DNA from: Monosporascus cannonballus
Taxonomy: Eukaryota; Ascomycota; Sordariomycetes; Xylariales
Direction of reading: 5' to 3'
NCBI GenBank assembly: GCA_004154925.1
Contig: QJNS01000059.1
Span: 288,176-352,175, forward strand
Length of the DNA stretch: 64,000 nucleotides
Of the stretch, positions 22,342-35,378 are shown one piece after another. Numbering within the stretch: position 1 is the first letter of the stretch; each line of letters begins with the position of its first letter. Made by a program: the position numbers and the translations under genes. The notes below the pieces were generated by a model. The model was given only the letters and a program-made list of their open reading frames with translations. It had not been told where the DNA came from and ran no database searches.

Positions 22342-25243
22342 ATGTCGAACGCCAATACCATCAAGGTCGTCGCCCGGTTCCGGCCTCAAAACAAGGTCGA
22401 GCTGGCATCCGGCGGCCAGCCCATAGTCAATTTCCAAGGCGATGACACTTGTACCGTCAATGTACGTATGGTATCCCGTCTTGAGAATGGCCGTGTTCCA
22501 TGCTAACCATTCTGTGTTCGGCGGTAAAGTCGGCCGAGGCGACGGGCACCTTCACTTTTGACCGTGTTTTCGACATGTCCGGACGGCAAGTCGACATATT
22601 TGAGTACTCGATCAAGCCTACAGTAGACGACATCCTCAACGGGTACAATGGAACCGTCTTCGCGTATGGCCAGACTGGTGCTGGAAAATCCTACACCATG
22701 ATGGGAACGAGCATAGAAGATGACGAGGGCAAGGGTGTCACACCTCGTATTATTGAACAGATATTCAGCAGTATCATGTCGAGTCCGCCGACCATCGAGT
22801 ATACCGTCAGAGTCAGCTACATGGAGATCTACATGGAGCGCATTCGCGATCTGTTAGCACCGCAAAATGATAACCTGCCCGTACACGAGGAGAGGAATCG
22901 AGGGGTCTACGTCAAGGGTCTCCTGGAGATATACGTTTCGAGTGTTGAGGAAGTCTTTGAGGTTATGAAGAGGGGAGGTAACGCGCGAGCCGTCGCCGCA
23001 ACCAACATGAACCAGGAATCCTCTCGTTCTCACTCCATCTTCGTCATTACCGTTACGCAGAAGAACCTCGAGACCGGCTCGTCCAAGAGCGGTCAGCTGT
23101 TTTTGGTCGATTTGGCTGGTAGCGAAAAGGTCGGCAAGACTGGCGCGAGCGGCCAGACCCTGGAGGAGGCGAAGAAGATCAACAAGAGCTTGAGTGCTCT
23201 GGGTATGGTCATCAACGCCCTAACCGACGGGAGATCATCCCATGTCCCTTATCGAGACTCCAAGTTGACAAGAATATTACAAGAGTCCCTCGGTGGAAAC
23301 AGTCGGACAACGCTCATTATCAACTGTTCGCCTAGTAGTTACAACGATGCCGAAACTCTCAGTACGTTAAGGTTCGGTATGAGAGCCAAGTCGATCAAGA
23401 ACAAGGCCAAGGTCAATGCAGAACTCAGTCCCGCGGAGCTCAAGGCTATGCTGGCCAAGGCCAAGTCGAATATGACGACGTACGAGAATTACATCTCGAA
23501 TCTAGAGGGCGAAATTCAACAGTGGCGTGCTGGTGAAGCGGTGCCTAAGGAGCGGTGGGTGCCACCCATGTCAGACGGGGTTGTCGCGACCAGGGCAGAT
23601 GCCAGAGCCCCTCGGCCTTCCACCCCTGCCCGCTTAATATCCGAAAGTCGACCCGAGACGCCGTCGTTGACGGAGCGTTCGGGAACCCCCAGCCTTCCCC
23701 TAGATAAGGACGAGAGGGAGGAGTTTCTGAGAAGAGAAAATGAGCTTCAGGACCAGTTGGCGGAGAAGGAGTCGGCTGTCGCGGCTGCCGAGAAGAGCCT
23801 TCAAGAGACTAAGGAAGAGATGGCCTTCTTGAAAGAGCACGATAGCAAGCTTGGCAAGGAGAACGAGAAGCTGACGACCGATATCAACGAGGCCAAGATG
23901 CAACTCGAACGCCTAACCTTCGAGAGCAAGGAAGTGCAGATCACCATGGACGCGCTGAAAGAGGCCAACGCCGAGCTGACGACCGAATTGGATGAGGTGA
24001 AGCAGCAACTGTTGGATGTCAAGATGAGCGCGAAGGAGACGACTGCCGTGTTGGACGAGAAGGAGAAGAAGAAGGCGGAGAAGATGGCCGAGATGATGGC
24101 AGGTTTTGACCTGGGCGGGGACGTCTTCAGTGCCAACGAGCAAGCAATCGCCAAGGCTATCCGTCAAGTCGAGACGCTATTCGAACAGAGCTCGTCGGGA
24201 GATCCGATCCCGCCGGATGATCTGCAAGAGCTGAAGGCGAATTTGGTGGAGACACAGGGTATCATCCGACAGACCGAGCTTTCCCTTTACAGCGGGGCGT
24301 CCGGTGACTCGGAGACACGGCGGAGGATGGAACTCGAGGCTCGGCTCGAAACTTTGCGACAAGAGTACGAAGACCTCCTTACTCGGAACCTCAGCGAGGC
24401 AGACGTGGAGGAAGTCAAGGGCCGTCTACAGAAAGTCTATGCCGACAAGCAGACCACCCAGATGGAGCTGGTGGACGAGCTCAAGGCAGATATCGCGCAG
24501 AAATCCGCGGAGAATGCTCGCATGAAGACCCTTATCGACGATCTGCAGAGCCGCATCAAGTCTGGTGCCGTCGCAGCGCCCGGCTTGGCCAACGGCAAGA
24601 CGATCCAGCAGCAGATCGCTGAATTCGACGTCATGAAGAAGAGCTTGATGCGCGACCTACAGAACCGCTGCGAGCGTGTTGTCGAGCTCGAGATTTCGCT
24701 CGACGAGACCCGGGAGCAGTACAACAACGTGCTGCGGTCCTCCAACAACCGCGCTCAGCAGAAGAAGATGGCTTTCCTGGAGCGCAACTTAGAGCAGCTG
24801 ACCCAAGTGCAGCGACAGCTTGTCGAGCAGAACGGAGCGCTCAAGAAGGAAGTTGCCATTGCCGAAAGGAAGCTCATCGCAAGAAACGAGCGTATCTCCA
24901 GTCTGGAGAGCTTGCTTCAGGATAGCCAGGAGAAGCTCACGGCCGCGAACCACAGGTACGCCGGGATCATCGGTCTGGCAGTTTGATGTATACTAACAGG
25001 GGTTGCAGATTTGAGTCCCAACTTACTGCTGTCAAGGAGCGCCTCGAAGCAGCCAAGGCCGGCTCCACCCGCGGTCTGAGCTCGGGCGGCGGCTTTAGCT
25101 TCGCCAACGCCGGAAGCCGCATCGCGAAGCCGCTGCGTGGCGGAGGTGCCGGCGGCGACGCCCCCGCCGCCCCGACCATCTCCAGCCTGCAGAACGAAGG
25201 CACCTCCAGTAAGAGGACCAGTTGGTTCTTCCAGAAGAGTTAA
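22342..25243 (+). CDS. Conventional kinesin heavy chain (kinesin-1, Nkin type)
   Basis: Exons 22342-22461, 22530-24955 and 25009-25243; the first intron is 68 and the second 53 bases. The product is 926 residues, matching fungal Nkin/KinA length. The motor domain spans about 5-330: ATP P-loop GQTGAGKS at 87-94, switch I NQESSRSHS, switch II LVDLAGSEK, and the LSTLRFGMRAKSIKN block leading into the neck. A Pro-rich hinge (about 375-425) is followed by long coiled coils to about 870. The tail keeps the autoinhibitory IAK motif at 887-889 (GSRIAKPL) and ends in WFFQKS. It is a plus-end microtubule motor moving vesicles and organelles, and mitochondria or dynein indirectly, toward hyphal tips. 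Fungal kinesin-1 works without light chains. Confidence 0.97.
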
Positions 25244-26754
25244 ACGAAGCCGCGAAACGGACGATAGATCATGTTTCAAGGACACGATACTAGGTAGATA
25301 GAAAGCTGAAAGCTCACTCGGCGGCGGCGTGAGTGTTGTCTGGCGATGGTGGGGAAATGTTGTACTGCAAGAAGAACCATGTGCGGGGAGTTTTATTACT
25401 TGGTTTACGAAAGATATGTGCAGGATTATACCCCTCCTATTTTCCTTCCCCCAAAGTCCACACTTTTTCTTTCTCAACTACCGCTAGATCTCATTGGCCT
25501 CCATGACCGGAGACAACGACGTCCATTTTGCGTAACGAGATATGGGATTATTACACTGTCGGTGGGCTAGAGTGGTTTCAGATAAAGTTCCGTGTCGGAA
25601 GGGACAGATGCTACCATCGTATTCATGTCCCGCTCGGCTTTCTGGAAATTCTGGGTTTAGACTAGATATCAGCTCGTCCTCCGGGCTGTCCTGAGGTGGG
25701 GACTAGCTCTAACGAATAGGGAAGGTCGGGGCAGGGGACAGGATAGGTGTAGATGGGGATAGCTGCAGGAGAGGGGAGGGCAGGCGCCTTGAGTGTATGT
25801 GTGTACGTGTGATGTGTGTGATGCGGACGAACGAGATAGACAGACAAGATGCGGAATGGGACTACGGATTTTATGTGCCTCGACTATGTATCCACCTACG
25901 AATGCCTACATCCGGGCAAGGAGTTCTCGTGGTAACGTCCTTACTTAGGGCTATAACAGACTATAACTCCAACGTCAGCGAAAATACTAACCGTCGTAGC
26001 TATGGCTATCATCAATATCGGGCGCATCGGAGGCGACTTGGCAAATGTCTCCATCTCCCGTTACAGCGTCATCGACTCGCAGATCAAACATACCGGGAGG
26101 TCTTCGTCCACGGGCTCCAGTCCCCTTTAGCTGCACCTCGTAGGCCGCATCTTCGTCGCCGCCACCGTCATAGCACAACCCCGGCTGCTCGTCATCGTCA
26201 TCGAGGCCGAGACGATTCCCTTATAGGTGATTCCCCATATTCAGCATCTCAATACGTAATACCGCATTTAAATCGGGCAATTTTATAATGAGGGGCTGTG
26301 ATTACTTGAATAACATTAAAAACGAACATCCGTTCCGGGTAACTTCCGGGGAACGGGATAACAGCTGTTGCCGCCTTTCTTCTAGGCCAGATTGCTAGCG
26401 AGCACATACCCTGTCCTCCCGGCACAGCCTGTGTGCTGCCAGCTGGACGCCTTGCCAATGGTCGGCAGCTGTCACGATGCTCGCCCGTAAGGGTCAGTAC
26501 TGCCTTCTGGGAGACGCTTACTGTAAAAGCGTTATTCGGTAGTCATACGACATGACGGGGCGCCTTCCTCCGGTCGGGCGTCGGCCTGACTCCCCTGGCG
26601 GCCGGGGCCCCGGTCTCCGTCAGCGCCGGCCGGGCTTAGGGCCTCGCCGACGCCTTCGCAGGCTCTGCGTACCGCGTACGACAACACATTCGTCTTCGCC
26701 TACAGGCTGAGAAGATCACGTACCGCAGGAAGAAGGTCGCGAGGCAGAGCCATT
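25244..26754. other. Gene-poor stretch with GT-rich and GC-rich patches
   Basis: No gene supported. A GT-rich patch lies at about 25795-25825 (TGTGTGTACGTGTGATGTG). A frame from 26003 (MAIINIGRIGGDLANVSI) closes after about 43 codons and has no known relative. A very GC-rich patch with GGCCGGGGCCCCGG lies at about 26560-26650. This is the start of a repeat-debris zone that leads to the AT-rich island. Confidence 0.5.
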
Positions 26755-29700
26755 ATTTATTGACAACCCCCTATTTATATACAACAAGGTGGACCCACTC
26801 ATGCACTGATTATGCTGTGCGACGACATCTCGTTGCCCCATGACACAATTTTGAGAAGCTCTGTTGGGATATGTGTGGTGGTTCAAGAAGGGATTTGTTG
26901 CTAGGGGGTGCCTAGGGCAATGGTGGCATCGGTGAGTATCCTACTATTTGCAGTTATGTGGCCCAGGCCTTCCTGCTCTTACTGAAATCCAGAACAATAT
27001 GAGTCGACACAAATTACAGTGGGTTTCTTTATATGGTAGCCCCCCAGGAACTAATAAAGGAAGCCTCGTTGGCGCAACGTCAACGCCGATATTACTGAGG
27101 GAGAAGGAAGACCCCCACCGCGGTGAAAGGCCCCGCGAAGCTTAAGCTGCACGGAAAGGGTTCAGGGCGTGTAGGCGTGAGGACCAGGCTTAGCGCGAGA
27201 GGGCGATTCGAAGCGAGGAAAACTGGATGTGTTCCGGCCTGAAGTGGAATTTCTGAGGGCGTTACAGGTACCCTCAAATCGCTCTGTCGGAATGAGCGAT
27301 TGCGAAGTACTGCAGTGGCCGTGCATGATTCGAAGCAAGGGGCTCATCGCGGCGTTGACACCCGAGAGGGCTGAGAGGCCTCAGCGAGAGCCACAAGTCC
27401 CTACCTAGGGCACGCGGAGGGCCTCACGGGTGAAGCGTGAGCCCCTCAGCAGCGCATACGAGAGAGGCCTAGACGAAGCCATAAGTCTGACTGGAGGGTC
27501 ATCGACGAAGGAAAAGACCAACGAAGCAATCACGAGACATGAAGGAAGTCACCGCCACCGAAGGCAAGAAAGGAGCAGTCACAAGGACTTCACCGTCAGC
27601 CTTCATCGTCACGAAGGCAACACGCACATACAACAATATTACGGTTCGAGAGATACAAGGCCCTAGGCATGGCATAGCATGGCATGGCACACGGAACGAG
27701 TGGAGGACCTCGCTTGGAGGACTACAAGGCATGAGGGTGTTGCTACGACGGGCGCCCTATGATCGCTGCACCGATAGACCAAAGATCCACACTGCTCAAC
27801 GACCCTTTAGCATCCAGTGCATTCCATAGTCTGAATGGGCTGGTCCTCTAAACCACCATGCCAACTATGCCCACCCTCCAAAGGGATTCGTCTCCGAGTC
27901 GGCTGGAAGTCGCTCCTACCTTGGGCCGGACGGGTTCACAATGGTAGACGGCGTTCGACGGCGCAAACGCCTATCATAGTCAACGCCAGACCCTTAAAGG
28001 TTGGCTGGCGCTAGCTAACGCTGGTATGCTGGATACCAGATGCCCCCCCTTTTAAGCTCGAGTATCGACTTACTGCGATCCGGACTCAGAGTCCTTGAGC
28101 ATAATTGTAACAGCAGCCGCTAAACCGCTGCACTAATAGACCTAAAGACCGGTAATGCTTGAGCACCTAGGGCCTGCCACCGACTGTCTGGGTCGGCCCT
28201 CCATCGCCACCATAACAGCGCTGGGGGTGCTGTGATGGATTTATAGGGCAAACCTCGGAGTTTGGGGGCACCCGCACGCTTGCGAATAGCCTCAGGGGCC
28301 GTAGGAAAATATCCTATGACAACTGAAGGAATTGGTTGCTAGGACGTGCCGAAGCTAAGGGTGTTATAGGTAAATGCTCGTTCTCAAGTCATCCAGCATA
28401 ACTGCAATCAACACATTCCAAAGCATTTCTTCACAGGTTCAGTTATTATCTTGACCCTCTTTGTTTTATAACATTTACTGACTGACAACACCCTGTTTTG
28501 TCGGAGATACTTATTTTATCAACGACTCCTATTCACCAATGATCCCTATTAATCAATAAATAGGTGAGCATTTGTATGCGGTATATTTACCATCTACAAT
28601 GATGTCGTTCTGCCCATGACAGAAACGAGTTCAGGAAGGCTATCTTGGGTTCCAGCTCCTTCACCTCGTCTACCTTGATCGTCTTTGTCATATCCCATCA
28701 CATCTGCACGAATCTCATGAGTTCCGCGAACGGTTCAAATACATACCGCAGCTCTCCCCTCGTACCTCCCCCGTCACCAGCACATTGTCCAAGAGCCCAG
28801 CGGAAGGTCCATATACACACAACAGTGCTCCGTATACGCCCGCTCCATTACCAACTCGACACCTGTCGGCAGAATGTGGTGATTTGTTTGTTAGCGTTGA
28901 AGGATTAAAGGGCTTTGATTTGTGGCCCTAGGATTACAGGAACAAAAGGCGAACAGGCTATATCAGCTAGGAGAAATCCCCTACGTAGCTAGTCCAACAG
29001 CACTCCCAATCAGAACAGAATCCCAGACGGAAGAATTGCAACACTTTGCCCACAACAGCCCGTAATTAATTTACAATCCGCATTCCATCAATTCCGTCGT
29101 GGACTCGCCTATGTAGTAACTCACGCTGCGCCAATGATATCGCCTTGCCAGATAACATCCTTAGCCTTCTTTATTACATCCATCTGTTACGGCATCAGTT
29201 GTAGCATTGGTGTGAACAGGTGAATGCTGCGCACCTATATAGCCTATAGAGTAACGCTTAATATTCAAGACTGCCTGTTTCGAATTCGGTATCCCTCCTA
29301 GGACATGTCTCTAGTGGTGGAGTGGCCTGATAGTTGCCATGATACCGTCAGGTCTGTATAAGTCGATAACTTTTACATTATTAGTCGACGACCCCCTATT
29401 TAATATCCGCGTCCACCCGCCTTATTATCAATTCACATGACACGGTTATCCCTGTTTGTAGATTCGCCGAGAGGTATTACTGGAAAGCTCTTGACTTGAG
29501 TTATAGGGTCCTTACACCCTGCACAGAACACATCTGCGTCGCTACTGATGACGATGGGCGAACCCTGTCGAACATAGCAGTCAGCCATAATCCTGCTGTT
29601 ACTGTGTTCCCCAACAGCTCCTTTTATCGACGTGCCCTTATTTCACATCTGCATGCACCCGCATTAACCATTAACTATGAGACCCTGACATCACACACAG

Positions 29701-29774
29701 AAGCATATAACTGAAGAAGGTGAATTAACAGGTTGCACGACCTCTAGAAGGTCCTAGATAGAAGGTGAAGGTAG
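26755..29774. other. Repeat debris flanking the AT-rich island
   Basis: No gene supported. The stretch carries scattered degenerate copies of the same motifs that form the array at 45.2-46.0 kb. The block 'ACAAGGTGGACCCACTCATGC' is interrupted in places and lies near 26785; related 'GATGATGTCG..TGCCCCATGA' blocks lie near 28600 and 29130; and 'GACCCCCTATTTAATATCC' with CGCGTCCACCCGCC follows near 29388. A short GGCAT/GGCAC iteration lies at about 27665-27692. A Pol III-like sequence is listed separately. Confidence 0.5.
28040..28150 (-). other. tRNA-like / SINE-like Pol III promoter sequence
   Basis: On the minus strand the sequence TAGTGCAGCGGTTTAGCGG resembles a tRNA A box and D arm, and about 60 bases later GTCGATACTC weakly resembles a B box (GGTTCGAATCC). 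A self-complementary GGACTC..GAGTCC lies between. It does not fold as a normal tRNA by eye, so a decayed tRNA or the head of a tRNA-derived SINE are both possible. Confidence 0.25.
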
Positions 29775-29913
29775 CGAACCCTCCTTTTATGCACGTAAAT
29801 ACAACTGTAGCTAAGAGAAAAAGATACTAAGGATGCATAAAGTAGCCTCCTTTTAATAAATAATTAAATTAAGCAAAGGCTTAATTATTTAACCGGTTTT
29901 AATCAAGTTTAAT
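29775..29913 (+). repeat. Left copy of ~140-bp direct repeat bounding the AT-rich island
   Basis: This block and 45038-45177 share long stretches, for example 'ACGTAAATA(C/T)AACTGTAGCTAA' and 'ATAAAGTA(G/A)(C/T)CTCCTTTT', in the same orientation, differing mainly by transitions. Each ends in an imperfect palindrome around AAGGCTTA. The left copy is sharply AT-shifted in its right half; the right copy in its left half. They look like the two ends of one old inserted element, possibly LTRs, 15.3 kb apart with later insertions between. Confidence 0.6.
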
Positions 29914-32520
29914 TTACTTTCTAGCTGTTAAAAATTAATAGCTAAAGTTTTTATAATATTATATAACTGCTCAAAAAGAAAATACAGCAAGAATAAGCTT
30001 TAAAATAAAAATAAAAATATAAAAATATTGGTCGAAATCTATAGATTCCAAAATATCTAGATTTCGAAAAGTTTTTTAATAAGATTTAAATCTACGTCTT
30101 TAAGTATTAAGAATTAATATTATATTATTAGATTATAGAAGTTTTATTAAAAAGTTTTTTATTAACCTTATTTTTAAGATTATTTAAAGATAAAAATAGA
30201 TAAAATTAAAAAGAAAAAACGATAAAAAAAACGGAAATAATAACTTTGTATTGCTAAGTAACACCTAGAACAAATTTGTTATTTTTAACGGTTCTTTGGC
30301 TTTAAAATAACGTTTTAAAATTTTAATAATTTAACGAACTTTTGATATTGTTAAAACCTTAAAAGATTTAATACAGTTATTTGTTATTTTAGCATTAATC
30401 GATATTTATTCGATTTTTATCTCTTTTATTATATAAATTTTGCAAAGTTATTAATTAAAAATATTAACGTATTTTATTTTCGTAGTTAAGCGTAAATTTT
30501 TTAAGGTAATTAACTACATCGTTTGCTTATTATCTATTTAAATAATTGAACTTTCGCTTAATTTTAATTTAATAACCTTAAATAACCTTAATATAAAAAA
30601 AGCTTTTTTAATAGTTTATAATAAAATTAATAACTTAGCTTTCGTACTAAAGATAATAATTATATCCTGCTTATTAGCCTTTTATATAATAAAGTTACCG
30701 AAAAGTAACAGCATATATCCTTAAAACCTTTTTTAGTTAATGTTATTCGACAAAAAGACCTTATTTATGTTTGAAAACAATTGTACATTAGAATCTTTAT
30801 TTCTTTCAAATTCTAGTATCAAGAGACGTATAGAATAAATATATAAAATAACTTCGTTAATAATATTAAAATACGTAAAACATAGATTTTTACATTATTA
30901 TAACAAATAAAAACAATTTTAGCTAAATCTAGAAGAATAACGATAATTTTCTATAATAAACATCCGACTTTTTCGAAATATAACTCTTTTAACATTATCG
31001 ACGTTTTACTTTAATATTTTTTTAAAAATCTGTTTATTTAAGGATTATAAAATAGAGTTTTTTAAGTTTAAATAATTTTAAACGTGTATATAATTTCTTT
31101 TAACAAATATTTTATAATAACTATAACTTTTTAACTATACGGTTTCGCAAAATACGTATTTTAAAAAACCATTGTAACTTATTAAAGTCGTTAATATAAA
31201 AACGTTACGTTACTTTTTCGAAATGTTTTTCGATACTTACTATATTACAAATTATATACAATATAGCTATATCGCTAACGTAAAAGGATAACGTTAACTA
31301 ATTATTAATTATAATATATAAATTTTCTAAAACAGATTTTAATCCTAAATTTTTAATTTTATCGTTAGATTCCATTATTATAAAAATATCAATCGCCTTA
31401 AGCCGTATAAATTTTTTTTAAAAATATTAAACAAAAATTCGAACGTATATTACGGCACAGAAGAACAAGAGTCTAGTTATTACACTACTAAAAGTAAAAC
31501 GTTATCAGCTCGAATACTAACCGCCGTATTCTGCTTTATATATCTACAAGGTGCTACTTAGGACTGTGACAACGTATAAATTCTTATAAAAAAGTACATA
31601 TATTAACTTATTAAAGTTAGTATATATAAATACGTTAACAGTAATATATTAACGAAATATAAAATTAAATAGAATTATAATAACTATAAATAAGCGAGAA
31701 AACATACCTATTAAAATTAAAGCGTAAATATTAAGATTTTTACGAAATTAAAAAGTATTTTAAATAATAAATTTAGCTTTAAAACTTTAAAATATTCCGT
31801 ATTTATTAAGTTTATCTACAAATGCTTATTTTAATAAATCAATACCATTAAAATTCATATCGTTAATCGTTTTTTTATAATTAGATAACGATAATTAATC
31901 GCTAAATTCGATGTATTTAATTTAATATTTTATATAATTTCTTTCTAATCTTTATTATATTTGTATTATTTACTTTTTTTAAAGTTTAAGAATTAATGAA
32001 AATTTTAATTCGATATAAATAATTATATTTAATTATAGTTGAAAATATGATGTTAAAAAAGATTAAATAAGTATTAAGGGTTTTAAATTATAATTTATAA
32101 TTAATATTAATCGAAAATAGCTGTTTTTCTTTCCGCTTTATATTTTAAAATCGATAATAAATATATAATTTAGAAAATCTAATTTTATACGGCGTTATCG
32201 TAATTATGAAAAGTTTAATAATATATTTTACGTTTTACTTAATTATAATAAGTTAAATTATTAATAGGTTAAATTTTTAAGGTTTAAAATACTTTCGTAT
32301 ATAAGTAAATTAAATTATATAACTTTACGTTTTAAATTATTCGCTTTTTTAAAAATATCTAATAATTGTTTTAAAAAATTATTATTATAACGAACCTGTT
32401 ATACATCCTTCTGGAGGTATGAACAGTATTCGAAATGGGGTCTTGATTTGCAGATAACAATAGAGCGAGGAATGATTTAGTAGTCTGTTCGATAAAGAGG
32501 TTTACGGTTATCTCAGCTAG

Positions 32521-32638
32521 CTCAGGCCTCTCTGGCTCGTTTTCCCAATTTCTTCAAAGTCACTCAAGTACCGCTCCACAACGCTAAATATTAACCAATT
32601 AAATCCCAAATCCCCGTAACGAGCCAGCGAGGTCTGAG
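32521..32638 (+). mobile_element. MITE-like element with 20-bp inverted ends
   Basis: The left arm CTCAGGCCTCTCTGGCTCGT (32521-32540) pairs with the right arm ACGAGCCAGCGAGGTCTGAG (32619-32638) at 18 of 20 positions. The mismatches are C/T and G/A-type differences. The interior is about 78 bases and non-coding. Composition is normal although AT-rich RIP DNA surrounds it. No clear target duplication is visible. Confidence 0.5.
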
Positions 32639-35351
32639 TTGTAATTGCGTAAAAACGGTTTCGTTTAGTACATTTGCTTTTTCAAAAAAACGAAAATCTG
32701 TAATAACTTAATAACAAAACGTTTTTTTATAAATAAATATATATATATATATATATACTGTTATTTCTGCCATGGCTTATTATTAATACTATTCTGGTCC
32801 TGATCAGGATTTATTTACCACTTTTAAACCGTAACGTATATAACAGTTGTAATCCGAGCCCGTTACGTTATTATCCCTCCTTTTAAAATACGATAAATCC
32901 GAATTCTCCTAATTCTACCGGGCCACGCCTTTAGAACAGAATATACGTACGCGTACCTTAAATTTCTGGTATTAACATAAAAAAATTAACATAATATTTG
33001 AAAATTTTATTTGTAATTAGGTTTTTTGCGATAATTTAAGCCGAATTACCAATTTAACCGTTCGGATTAATCGATTAATTAATGTTTTAAAGGAAAAACG
33101 AATACGCGAAAAGCTATTAACATACGAAAGTTAGCAGGAATTTTTGATTCCGGCTAATTAGAACCCCTTTATACGCAGATACTATAATACATTATACGGA
33201 GAATTTATAACTTTCGCAAAAGGGCCTGGATTCCGTCGCCCGCCGGAAAAAGTATTATTCGAAATTAAAATAATTTATATTATTTTGGACGAAAGTTAAC
33301 ACTTTATAAAAACGTTTGTCTTTAATTAGTTCAAATTCCTGAACCAGGTAATTATATACCTTAGAAAAAAATGATAATTATATAATACGAAACGGAAAAC
33401 GAAACGGTTTCGTAATAATAACGATTCGGATATTCCTATATATTTTTTTTTATAATCCTAGCTATTATAATTAGGATAATTTCCAAATTAACGATAATTT
33501 CCTGCCTTATTTATTAAGTAGATTTCTATTATTTTCGGGTATTTTGGAACTATAAAACGTAATAACTTTTTTTTATAACTTTCGACGAATACCTCCGGTT
33601 TATTATGGTTTTAATTAGGTAATTGCGGATATTCATAGTTTTCGCCTTGTTATTAATATAAATAATAATCTTAATAATAAAAAGTAAGTTATTAAGCTAA
33701 ATTAAAGGGATATTATTTAATAACCCGAATATATTAGCTATTAAAAAATTTAAATACCTTTAATTTAAACGTTAACTTATAGGTATAGAGAAAATAATAA
33801 TGTCGATTTTGGGACGATTAATATTAAAACGCCGGATTTTCGCTTTATAACCATATTTAGTTAGGCCGCCGATTTAATAAAAACCGCCATATTTCGCGAT
33901 TTCTTTTTGTGGTGTTACTGGCAGTTGTTATATACGTAAACTAATATATATAAGTAAGGAAAATAAAACGTATATTATAGATATTAATATATTTAAACCG
34001 AAAATCTTTTTATTTTGATAATAAATATATTTTGTTAATAATAATTAAACTATATTATTATTTAAAAACAAGATTTAATATGGTAATTTAAAACTAATTG
34101 TTCGATATTTATTTAAAACCAAAAATAATATAGTTATATTATTCAGTAGCTATACGATCGAATATTTTTAAATTAATTTTTTTTCGTATCCGCAAATATC
34201 AGGTTAAAAATAAAATATGGAATTATTAATATAAAAATTTGTTATTCCTTTACCAACTTAATTAATAATACGACCTAGATAATAATTAAATCGGTTATTA
34301 ACGAAAAAATTTAAATAATTAAAGATTTCTTAAACTTATTTTAATAATGAAAAAAATATTAAGTTTTCCGAAAACCAGATTATGTATTATATCGATTTAT
34401 TTATTCGGTAAAATACGGCCTTGCTCGTAAAATATAACGCTTAATATAAGGCAAATAAACCGACGGCGCAAAATTTCTATAAGGTTATCGGCCGTACATA
34501 TAATATTAGTATATAGGTTAATTACGTTTGTATTAGCAAAAAACTAATAAAAATATCGTATAAAAATAAATATTTTATTTTAAAAAATTAAATGCTTAAA
34601 AGTTTAAAATATTTACTTTAAATTTTTAAGTATATTATTTATATTTAGTTAATTAGGAAAAAATATATTTTAAATTTTGTTATAAATAATTTTAAATATT
34701 ATATATTATTATTTTGGCTTATAGAATTATGTTATTATTATATTAATTTAATAAAGGTAAAAAGTTATAATATATATTAATCGACATTTTAAAGTATTTT
34801 TTATTATAGCAATTTTTATTTCGTATTAATTAAAATTATTATTATATTAAAAGATAAAAATTTTAATTTTGCATTAAATTATATAAGTTAAAATACTGGG
34901 AATTTCGTAATTAATATATATTGTTAAAGTTAATATTAATAATTTCTGCAAATTTATATAAGAACGTACCAAACGAAACGAAAAAATCATAACTTGCCAT
35001 CAGGCCTTATTTTAGAGGTTTTATTATTTTTGTGGGTATTATTCTTAAAGAAGTTTAGCTGATATATTGGACCCCTGACAGATATTTCTTGATCAAAAGC
35101 TATAGCTGTGGCTACGGCTGCTGCGCCGCAAGCGCAGCCACAACCTCCAAAATGGGGTCCTGATCAAGATGAGGTAAGTTTACGGACTCTTCTCTTAATC
35201 AGAGAACGATGCCTTTGATTAAAGACTTAGATTGATAGCTAAGGAGCGAAACTAAGTAGGTGGTTATTTACATGGAGAACTGGTTTATTATATATCCTTC
35301 CGTCTTTTAATAAGTGTATAATAGATCTATATGGTCTATGTAATCTGATCA

Positions 35352-35378
35352 GATCACCTAGATCACCTAGATCACTTA
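35352..35378 (+). repeat. 9-base tandem repeat (3 units)
   Basis: GATCACCTA occurs three times in a row, the last unit with one C-to-T change. Confidence 0.8.

Noticed and set aside
33000..34500. Possible second decayed transposase (Tc1/mariner or Gypsy)
   Set aside because: No motif could be read in either strand with confidence; left as unclassified RIP DNA.
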